NCBI GenBank assembly: GCA_027415455.1
Contig: DAIBSV010000043.1
Span: 1-13,073, forward strand
DNA from: Nitrospirota bacterium
Lineage (GTDB): Bacteria > Nitrospirota_A > Leptospirillia > Leptospirillales > Leptospirillaceae
Direction of reading: 5' to 3'
DNA length: 13,073 nucleotides
Shown here: positions 7,528-13,073 of the stretch, one piece after another
How positions within the stretch are numbered: the stretch's first letter is position 1
Layout of the letters: each line of letters starts with the position of its first letter
Translations under genes and position numbers: made by a program
Notes under the pieces: generated by a model
Database searches by the model: none
Seen by the model: the letters and a program-made list of their open reading frames with translations, nothing else
What the model was told of the DNA's origin: nothing

Positions 7528-8778
7528 CTAGACGACCTGCTCCGGCTTGTATCCTACATGCTTGATCATGAGCTCTTTCAGTCGGATGGGCGCTTCCGTG
7601 ATGGGAAGCTGCGAATCGTATATCTCCCCACGGATTCCATTCCGGACAAAGCATTCGTGAAGCATCTTGAGCCCCTTGACATATTCGGGACCGGACCGCC
7701 GGACAACCCAGACAAGGTTCTTGTCGAGCTTTCCTTCGGCATTCATGTCGTCAAGCGCCTTGGCCAGACCTTCGCCCAGGGTCACATCGATCCGGGTGTT
7801 GCTGGCCGTTCCGCCGCAGACAAGGACCCCCTTCAAGCCGGGCTTCGACAGAATGATCCTTGAAATCCGGTACATTTTTTCCGCAGGCGGATTCCCTCCG
7901 ATATCGGTCAGATTGGCGATTCGAAGGCCGGCCTCGATCGCAGTTTCCGCCGTCACCGTTGAACCACCACCGCCAAAGGTCATCATCGCGATGTCTCCGT
8001 CGAGCTCCACATAGGAGCCCGCCTTGCCCCGATGATCTCCCTGGTCGATCAGGATCGCATCCTGCTCACGCTGCGTCAGCGGACGGCCCTGCGCGCTTCT
8101 CGCTCCATAGATGACCGCCGGATTAACGGAAGCGTCATCATCGAGAATGACGACGGCGTCAGCGGCCACAATTTTCCTCTTGTCTCCGGAGCGGGCCACA
8201 ACGAGGGGATTGATCTCGAGAAGTCGGCTTTCCGATCCCCAAAATGCATTGTAGACACTGACGATCACCTCAGAAAGCGGGCGAAGAAGCTCCTTGTCGG
8301 AGAATCCGATGCCGACCAAAAACTGGCGGATCTGATAGGGATAGACGGATCTCACATCGGAGACGACATAGGTATGGATCAGTTTCGGATCGATTTCCTC
8401 GACATCCATTCCGCCATGTTCGCTGAAGATAATTGCGGGAGCCCTATCCTTCGTGGAATAGGTGACGCTCAGATAGAACTCCTTTTCGATGTCCAGCTTT
8501 TCCTCGACAAGAGCCCCGATCGACTTTTCACCATAAACCTCCCGGGTTGCCAGGTCAGAAAAGACCTTTTCAACCTGGGACTTATCGGAAACGACCTTGA
8601 CGGCTCCGGCCTTTCCACGTTTTCCGACCAGCACCATCGACTTGATGACGACTCCCGGCTCTTTCTCGACAAACTGGCGGACTGCATCATTCATCTCCGC
8701 GGAAAAGACATAACGAGGGACGGGAATCTTATACTTCTTGAAGATGGCTCCCAGTGCCTCGTGCTCATAAAGCTTCAT
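7528..8778 (-). CDS. ccsA: Citryl-CoA synthetase large subunit (SucC-like)
   Basis: Beta-type, ATP-grasp subunit partnering the small subunit. It is 416 residues (about 46 kDa), longer than SucC (388) and matching CcsA of Hydrogenobacter. Landmarks: N-terminal MKLYEHEA, the nucleotide-binding segment KRGKAGAVKV at 53-62, LVEEKLDIEKEFYL at 90-103, the metal-site motif LLEINPLVV at 186-194, and the C-terminal flavodoxin-like domain beginning around DGDIAMMTFGGGG at 260-272. The ATG at 8778 has AAGGAG ten bases upstream. It is the first gene of the operon ccsA-ccsB-small ORF and is divergent from lexA, with 594 bases between their starts. With ccl it would replace one-enzyme ATP-citrate lyase. 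If it instead acts on succinate it would be succinyl-CoA synthetase, which the rTCA cycle also needs and which could be encoded elsewhere. Confidence 0.8.
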   Translation of the reverse strand: MKLYEHEALGAIFKKYKIPVPRYVFSAEMNDAVRQFVEKEPGVVIKSMVLVGKRGKAGAVKVVSDKSQVEKVFSDLATREVYGEKSIGALVEEKLDIEKEFYLSVTYSTKDRAPAIIFSEHGGMDVEEIDPKLIHTYVVSDVRSVYPYQIRQFLVGIGFSDKELLRPLSEVIVSVYNAFWGSESRLLEINPLVVARSGDKRKIVAADAVVILDDDASVNPAVIYGARSAQGRPLTQREQDAILIDQGDHRGKAGSYVELDGDIAMMTFGGGGSTVTAETAIEAGLRIANLTDIGGNPPAEKMYRISRIILSKPGLKGVLVCGGTASNTRIDVTLGEGLAKALDDMNAEGKLDKNLVWVVRRSGPEYVKGLKMLHECFVRNGIRGEIYDSQLPITEAPIRLKELMIKHVGYKPEQVV

Positions 8779-8842
8779 CGGCTCTTGACTCCTTGAAATT
8801 GGGTATCGGAAGGGAATTTCATCTGCCGCTTATGGGAAAATT

Positions 8843-8879
8843 CCGCAGTATGATACTGAACAATGGGGGTCCGAGTCAA
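8843..8879 (-). promoter_or_regulatory. Candidate ccsA promoter with palindrome over the -10
   Basis: On the minus strand TTGACT (8879-8874), an 18-base spacer and TATCAT (8855-8850) give a plausible sigma-70-type promoter about 65 bases upstream of the ccsA start. The perfect palindrome CAGTATGATACTG (8846-8858) covers the -10, which would suit a repressor. Judged by eye only. Confidence 0.4.
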
Positions 8880-9293
8880 ATCCGATAAGCCAAGATCACG
8901 AATTAGGGACCGTGGTGATCCTCCGGAAGAGATCCATGACGCCGACGGGCGAATCGCAAGTCCCATCCCGTCCGGACAGCAAGAGCCACATACATTCATC
9001 GGAACGGAGATCCTCGTCCCGAGTCAGAACGAGGTTTGATAGACGAAACCAGAAAGCGATCAGGGAGAATAGGTCTCGGAAATGGGGATCGACAGCCCGG
9101 GCAGAACGGGAGGGGCGCATCGGCCCCTGTTTTTGTGTCGGAATCTTTTTTGCCGGATCAGGCACACGAGGAGGAAAGCCCTTGAAAAGAAGCTCACGAA
9201 AAACCAACGGATTCTGAAAGACTCATAGCCCGCAAGATGTCGCTGAGCTGACTTGGGCAGGTCATGAAAGATCGGATGCGCCCCAAAAGACCC
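8880..9293. other. Divergent intergenic region, no protein gene recognised
   Basis: Two overlapping open frames of about 100 codons (8912-9217 plus, 8896-9207 minus) have no recognisable protein features and are probably chance. On the plus strand there are GATCAC/GTGATC and GGTTT/AAACC hairpin elements and the intrinsic terminator listed separately. I saw no tRNA, SRP RNA or tmRNA signature. Confidence 0.5.
9111..9134 (+). terminator. Plus-strand intrinsic terminator without an upstream gene
   Basis: AGGGGC, loop GCATCG, GCCCCT, then GTTTTT: a 6-bp GC-rich stem followed by five T, read on the plus strand only. The nearest upstream gene, ccsA, is on the other strand, so it must end a short unannotated transcript begun between about 8780 and 9110, or insulate lexA from spurious transcription. 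Confidence 0.65.
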
Positions 9294-9322
9294 TTGACCG
9301 CTCTGAATGGCTTTGTTATGTT
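9294..9322 (+). promoter_or_regulatory. lexA operon promoter
   Basis: TTGACC (9294-9299), 17-base spacer, TATGTT (9317-9322): a near-consensus sigma-70-type promoter. The expected start of transcription, near 9329, falls inside the inverted repeat that follows. Confidence 0.75.
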
Positions 9323-9323
9323 T

Positions 9324-9349
9324 TTAAGGTGAACAAATGATCACCTTAA
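9324..9349 (+). promoter_or_regulatory. Candidate LexA operator (SOS box)
   Basis: TTAAGGTGA-N8-TCACCTTAA, a perfect 9-bp inverted repeat starting one base after the lexA -10 hexamer and covering the predicted transcription start. Its place fits LexA autoregulation. It does not match the E. coli CTGT-N8-ACAG box, the Bacillus-type CGAAC-N4-GTTCG box or the alphaproteobacterial GTTC-N7-GTTC box. The assignment to LexA is inference from position and symmetry. Confidence 0.7.
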
Positions 9350-9372
9350 CACCATATGGAGCCGGGACCGCT

Positions 9373-9999
9373 ATGGAGACCTCCGGGGAGACACTGACCA
9401 CCAGGCAGGCGGAAATTCTTCATTTCATCCATCTGCACATCGAACAGCTCGGATACCCCCCCACTCTTCGGGAAATCGCCAACAAGATGGATATCCGGGG
9501 GATCAGCGCCGTCCGGAAACATCTTGATGCGCTGGTTCGAAAAGGGCATCTCATTCGTAGAAAGGGTGCCCGGGCCCTCGATGCGGAGTCCCTTCTTCCT
9601 TCGACAGTCCCGGTCCCCGTTCTTGGCCGCGTTGTGGCAGGCATTCCGGTCAACGCAACGGAAAACCGTTTGGATACCATCGCGATCGACCCCTCCTGGT
9701 TACCTTCCGGACCCGTTTTTCTTCTCCGGGTCAAGGGCGACAGCATGAAACAGGCGGCTATTCTGGATGGCGACTATGTCCTTGTCCGTGCAAAGGAAAC
9801 GGCGGAAGAGGAAGCGATCGTGGTCGCCGAGATCGACGGAGAAACAACGGTCAAGAGACTCCGGAAAAAGGGCGGACGCCTCATCCTGGCTCCTGAGAAC
9901 CCCGACTACAATGAAATCCCTGTCGCCGAGGGCAGTGCATTCCGCATCGTTGGGACGGTGTGCGGCGTCTTCCGCCCCTCTCTCGAAGGTTCGCATTGA
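9373..9999 (+). CDS. lexA: LexA repressor / self-cleaving S24 protease
   Basis: SOS repressor that self-cleaves when bound to RecA filaments. It is 208 residues from the ATG at 9373. The N-terminal winged helix (LTTRQAEILHFI through about residue 65) includes PTLREIANKM; the likely recognition segment ISAVRKHL differs from the E. coli SPNAAEEHL region, in line with a different operator. The cleavage site is Ala89-Gly90 in VLGRVVAGIP, and the catalytic dyad is Ser124 (KGDSMK) and Lys161 (TTVKRL). An in-frame ATG at 9337 would add 12 residues, but it lies inside the operator about 8 bases from the predicted transcript start, leaving no room for a ribosome site; 9373 leaves a 44-base leader with GGAG 11 bases upstream. 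First gene of a four-gene operon whose members overlap. Confidence 0.95.
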   Translation: METSGETLTTRQAEILHFIHLHIEQLGYPPTLREIANKMDIRGISAVRKHLDALVRKGHLIRRKGARALDAESLLPSTVPVPVLGRVVAGIPVNATENRLDTIAIDPSWLPSGPVFLLRVKGDSMKQAAILDGDYVLVRAKETAEEEAIVVAEIDGETTVKRLRKKGGRLILAPENPDYNEIPVAEGSAFRIVGTVCGVFRPSLEGSH

Positions 10000-10652
10000 G
10001 ACAGGCCCCGCTCCCCCCTTCCGGCGCACCTCCCTTGCCGCCACTTTTCCTGCAACAGACCTCGCTGCAATCGCCTCTCCTCCTGCAGGGAGAAGAACCC
10101 CGGCTCGGCATTTTTGTCCACCGCATCGTGGCATCCCGCCTTCTCGATCCGGCCGAATCCGGGAGTTCATGCCTCATTGTCTGCGGCGACAATGTCTTTC
10201 GGCCCGATATTATCGTGCAGAGCGCGAAAGCGGTCGCGATGGATCCGCACACGCTCCTTTCACGCATCCGGATCTCGCGAGCGGTCACAATCCACCAGTT
10301 CCACACGCTTATCGTCTCCCGGATCGCGGAAGAGCTCAAGAGATTCCGGGCATCGCTGATCATTCTGTCCGGTATCCTCCCCCTTTTTTCGGACGGGGCA
10401 GTTTCCGAGAGAGAGTCCTCAGGACTTCTGCTCTCCGTCATGACGACACTTCGCGGGGTCGCGCTCAGGAGAAGCATTCCCTGCATTCTTCCCGTCGACC
10501 GCTGCGAAGCCGTGAAGGACGCCCGTTCCGGGCGCCTCCTCTCTCTCCTGGAATCATTGATCGAGTCGGCAATTCTTCAGGAGCTGCCAAGGAACGAGAA
10601 GTCCGCTCCCCGTCGAATCCCCGGGAAGCTCTTCGCAGACCAGGAGCCCTGA
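9996..10652 (+). CDS. RadA/Rad51-like paralogue with degenerate ATPase motifs
   Basis: A 218-residue protein whose middle part resembles archaeal RadA/Rad51 more than bacterial RecA: GDNVFRPDII at 64-73 (compare TENTFRPERI in RadA) followed by DPHTLLSRIRISRAVTIHQF. The P-loop region reads GEEPRLGIF at 32-40 where GExxxGKT is expected, so the Lys and Thr are missing, and the Walker B-like strand reads SLIILSG with Ser in place of Asp. It is therefore probably a non-hydrolysing structural partner. The start is TTG at 9996, overlapping the lexA stop as TTGA, with GAAGG six bases upstream; a GTG at 9960 would overlap lexA by 40 bases and has no advantage. The stop overlaps the next start by one base. 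The role resembles that of ImuA (a RecA-like polymerase accessory), but sequence similarity to ImuA is not obvious. Likely LexA-controlled. Confidence 0.82.
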   Translation: MRQAPLPPSGAPPLPPLFLQQTSLQSPLLLQGEEPRLGIFVHRIVASRLLDPAESGSSCLIVCGDNVFRPDIIVQSAKAVAMDPHTLLSRIRISRAVTIHQFHTLIVSRIAEELKRFRASLIILSGILPLFSDGAVSERESSGLLLSVMTTLRGVALRRSIPCILPVDRCEAVKDARSGRLLSLLESLIESAILQELPRNEKSAPRRIPGKLFADQEP

Positions 10653-10927
10653 TGGGACGGACGCTGCCCACCTTTACAATGAACGTCGACCAGACGCTGT
10701 CCGACCTCTCCCGATTCCGGAGAGCCCTCAGGCGAGAGGACCAGAGTCTTCTCGACGGCCTCTTCGCCGATGCGCGCCTTCATGCCCAGGCCGGCGCCTT
10801 TCTCTCTCCCGTGGACCCCTTTCCGGTGATCCTGCTCTGCATGCTTCTCGAAGAACGTCGCGAACGCCTCCTTCTCGAGGGCCGCATCCGGGAAATCGAG
10901 GATCGTGGTGAAGGCCATTCGTCCTGA
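10652..10927 (+). CDS. Small protein of the polymerase operon (91 aa), function unknown
   Basis: A 91-residue protein, mostly charged and helical, that I do not recognise. The central part runs FRRALRREDQSLLDGLFADA, then a short HAQAGAFLSPVDPFPVILL stretch, then a Glu/Arg-rich helix that could form a coiled coil at about residues 64-86. No Cys motif, signal peptide or membrane helix. The ATG at 10652 shares a base with the upstream stop, with AGGAG five bases upstream; its 3' end overlaps the polymerase start by about 20 bases. Such tight coupling on both sides suggests equimolar production with the RadA-like protein and the polymerase, and a role as adaptor or accessory subunit. From memory, archaeal PolB2/Dpo2 genes also sit beside small uncharacterised genes. 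Confidence 0.8.
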   Translation: MGRTLPTFTMNVDQTLSDLSRFRRALRREDQSLLDGLFADARLHAQAGAFLSPVDPFPVILLCMLLEERRERLLLEGRIREIEDRGEGHSS

Positions 10928-12567
10928 AAGAACGGGATGGCTGCTGGATGTCTATCCCGCATCACAAGGCATGCTGCTCTGGATCCTGAGCGACAAGGGA
11001 GAGCGATTCCTCCGTCCAGTTCGATTTTCTCCCCGCTTCTACGCAGATGCGACAGAACGCATTCAGGCCCGGCTTAAAACCCTGCTTGGACGCCTCCGTC
11101 GTCCTGTTTCCCTCGTCCGAACGGAACGCGTCGATCTCTTTTCCGGAGCCCTCCGCCCCGTCTTCGAACTCACGACGTTGTCGCCGGCAGATTTTTTCGC
11201 GGTGATCAGAGCGGTGTCCTCCATTCCGGAGATCGTCCTCTACAATTACGACATTCCCCTCCCTCAACTCTATTTCTATGAATCCGGGCTTTTTCCTCTC
11301 GCATTCTGCCGAATCGACACACTTCCGGACAGACGTGCACTTCTTGACTCCCCCTGGAACACCGATCCCCCCATGCCTCCTCTCCGGACAATAACCCTTG
11401 AGCTCGAATCGGAGGCCCCCCCCGGAAAGCATGGAGCGACGGAAGGACTGGTCGTCGAGAGCGACGGGAAGCGAAGGCTTCTTGACGGAGAGGATCCCCG
11501 GGAACTCCTGGCCACGATCAACGCCATTCTGAAACGGGAGGATCCTGACCTCATTCTCTCCCGAAGGGGCGATGACCTGATCTTTCGCCGCATTCTGGCG
11601 CTTTCTGAAAAGATCGGTATTCCTGTGGCCCTGAACCGGGGAGAAAGGCGGCCGATCTCCCCAGGAAGAGACCGCTCTTTCCTTTCTTACGGAAAGACTG
11701 TTTTTCGCGCAGGCGGTTTTTCCCTTTTCGGACGATGGCACCTGGACCAGAGCAATTCCTTCATCCTGAAGGAAGCGGGGCTTCCCGGGCTTTTCGAACA
11801 GGCCCGCGTCACCCGGATCCCTCTCCAGCAACTCGCCAGAACCTCCACGGGAACCGGCATCACCTCCATGCAGATGGCGAGGGCCATCGCCTCCGGAATC
11901 CTTGTCCCGAAGGACAAGGGGCATCCGGAGGAATTCCGGAGCGGACTCGATCTTGTCGAAAGCGACAAGGGCGGCATGGTCTTCCTTCCCAGACCCGGCA
12001 TCCACGAATCGGTCGTGGAACTCGACTTCGCCTCGATGTATCCCTCCCTGATGACGGCCTACAACATCTCCCCGGAAACGGTCAACTGTTCCTGCTGCCC
12101 TGCCAATCGGGTCCCGGAAAGCGGACACCACCTCTGCACGCGTCGGAGAGGTCTGATCCCTTCGGTTCTCGCCCCGCTCCTTGAAAAAAGACGCCGATAC
12201 AAGGAGCTCAAAAAAACGGTGGAAGATCCGTGGCTCAGACAGGAGTACGAGCGACGCCAGGGCGCTCTCAAATGGCTTCTCGTCGTCTCCTTCGGCTATC
12301 TGGGCTACAAGAACGCGCGCTTCGGAAAAGTTGAAGCCCATGAATGCGTCACCGCTCTGAGCCGGGAAAAGCTTCTCCAGGCGAAAGAGGTCGCGGAAGA
12401 GTGGGGATACCACTTTCTGCACGGGATCGTCGACTCGCTCTGGCTGTCGCATCCCGATCTGGACGAAGCCGACTGCCAACGTCTCGCCGAAGCCATCTCC
12501 CGGACGACCGGCCTTTCCATCGGAGTCGAGGGACTCTACCGCTGGATTCTCTTCTTCCCGTCGAAGG
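10908..12567 (+). CDS. B-family DNA polymerase, PolB2/Dpo2-like (5' part; 3' part inverted)
   Basis: The first 553 residues of a B-family DNA polymerase, probably a DNA-damage-induced translesion enzyme. Start GTG at 10908 with GAGG six bases upstream (a GTG at 10905 is also possible), overlapping the previous gene. Palm motif A is ELDFASMYPSLM with Asp near residue 373; motif B is LKWLLVVSFGYLGY with Lys near 455 but Val where the usual Asn is; motif C is HGIVDSLWL with Asp near 509, having lost the first Asp of the usual YGDTDS. The exonuclease region has no clean DxE, NxxxFD or YxxxD motifs (LELES, SRRGDD), so proofreading is probably absent. A Cys/His cluster CSCC...HHLC lies between motifs A and B and could bind zinc. 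Genuine coding ends at RWILFFPSK; beyond 12567 the frame stays open to the window end but reads the antisense of the gene's own 3' part. Confidence 0.9.
12535..12567 (+). repeat. Left copy of 33-bp perfect inverted repeat
   Basis: Encodes the end of the intact polymerase part (YRWILFFPSK). It is matched exactly, in reverse complement, by 13041-13073. The match stops at 12568 (C here, G in the other copy). Confidence 0.95.
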
Positions 12568-13073
12568 CGCGCGTAGGCTTTCCGGTCATAGCCATAGTCC
12601 GGAGAGAAGGTGTCGTAGGCCCGGGCTCGGGACGCGGGATCGGGATCTCCCTCGCCAGTGCTGACATAAGAGATTCGTTCTCCGGGGTGGGGGGATTGTC
12701 CGCGGGCCGCCAGTTCCTGTGCCACGATCGCTTGGAGGGAGGCCTTGCGGTAGGATTCTGCCTCCTTCGAGATCCGCTTTCTGATGGCCAGCTCCGAAAC
12801 CGGGATGCGACCTCCCGCGATCTCCACCAGTCCCTCCTCGAGCAGTCGTCTGGCTTCGGGAAGGCGGGCCCTGTAGTCCTCGATATCGCTCGCCAGGGAA
12901 AGATGGTCGACGATCCGTTGCTGCATTTTTGCGATAAAAGGGGGGGGTATCGCTCCGGCGAAGTTCGATTCCGCGGATTTTTGTTTCGCCCGAGCGGAAA
13001 ACGCCGATGTAGCGGTTGGGAACGGCGAGGCCCGGGCGGCCCTTCGACGGGAAGAAGAGAATCCAGCGGTAGA
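12568..13073 (-). pseudogene. Inverted 3' part of the same B-family polymerase gene
   Basis: Read on the minus strand from 13073 this continues the polymerase exactly where the plus-strand copy breaks: RWILFFPSK, then GRPGLAVPNRYIGVF, IRGIELRRSDTPPF, ELAIRKRISK, HPGERISYVST and YDRKAYAR. These are the conserved post-motif-C and thumb elements of B-family polymerases, in the right order and without a stop. Reinverted, the gene would give roughly 710 residues plus a short tail. Past 12568 the minus-strand frame runs into the antisense of the polymerase and is not meaningful, although it stays open to 10962. The segment is either an assembly or amplification fold-back or a true inversion. Confidence 0.88.
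13041..13073 (-). repeat. Right copy of 33-bp perfect inverted repeat, cut by the window end
   Basis: Exact reverse complement of 12535-12567, ending at the last base of the window, so its true length cannot be seen. If the match continues beyond the window the structure is a fold-back palindrome; if it stops here it is a bounded inverted repeat around an inverted segment. Confidence 0.95.

Noticed and set aside
7499..7654. Upstream ATG for ccsB
   Set aside because: It would overlap ccsA by more than 120 bases; TTG at 7498 has a strong ribosome site and gives the SucD-like N-terminus.
7528..8778. Plain succinyl-CoA synthetase beta subunit
   Set aside because: Not excluded, but the length and the nearby stand-alone citryl-CoA lyase favour citryl-CoA synthetase.
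9160..9200. GAGGAAAG string resembling the conserved start of RNase P RNA
   Set aside because: The string is short, its continuation does not match, and a full RNase P RNA would run into lexA.
8896..9217. Two overlapping frames of about 100 codons, one on each strand, in the divergent region
   Set aside because: No recognisable motif or family; both cross the plus-strand terminator. Probably non-coding.
9996..10652. Identification as ImuA or SulA
   Set aside because: Position beside lexA fits, but the FRP motif and following helix look like archaeal RadA/Rad51, so I kept a neutral name.
10962..12926. 654-codon open frame on the minus strand
   Set aside because: Only its first 120 codons are protein-like, and those are the inverted 3' part of the polymerase gene; the rest is the antisense of the polymerase and shows no protein family.

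Overview
The window looks like a chromosomal segment of a chemolithoautotrophic bacterium, most likely a Leptospirillum-like member of the Nitrospirota. The basis is a reductive TCA (rTCA) cluster with the citryl-CoA synthetase / citryl-CoA lyase type of citrate cleavage, next to a bacterial lexA. The assignment is inferred from gene content only. Coding density is high and all genes up to about 8.78 kb lie on the minus strand; from 9.3 kb on they lie on the plus strand.

Region 1 (20-8778, minus strand) is the rTCA block. In transcription order it reads ccsA and ccsB (two-subunit citryl-CoA synthetase, related to succinyl-CoA synthetase), an unlisted 54-residue single-span membrane protein, a strong intrinsic terminator, a compact aconitase, a second intrinsic terminator lying between two genes, a 265-residue citryl-CoA lyase, a third terminator, a PsiE-family membrane protein, and then the iron-sulfur and flavoprotein subunits of a fumarate reductase. 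Together these interconvert isocitrate and citrate, split citrate to oxaloacetate and acetyl-CoA in two steps, and reduce fumarate to succinate. Two inverted repeats sit in the acn leader. The flavoprotein has Asn where the covalent-FAD His normally is, and it lacks most of the usual C-terminal domain.

Region 2 (8779-9372) is a divergent intergenic region. It holds a candidate ccsA promoter with a palindrome over its -10, a plus-strand intrinsic terminator with no gene in front of it (possible small RNA), and a good promoter for lexA followed at once by a perfect 9-bp inverted repeat, the best candidate for the LexA operator of this organism.

Region 3 (9373-13073, plus strand) is the most interesting part. 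It is a tightly coupled operon of lexA, a RadA/Rad51-like protein that has lost its ATPase motifs, a 91-residue protein of unknown function, and a B-family DNA polymerase resembling archaeal PolB2/Dpo2. I read it as a DNA-damage-inducible translesion or mutagenesis cassette of archaeal ancestry placed under bacterial LexA control, functionally parallel to imuA-imuB-dnaE2 but built from different parts.

The polymerase gene is broken at 12567/12568. From there to the window end the sequence is the reverse complement of the gene's own 3' part, ending in a 33-bp inverted copy of the sequence just before the break. This is either a fold-back assembly or amplification chimera at a contig end (more likely) or a real invertible segment inside the gene.
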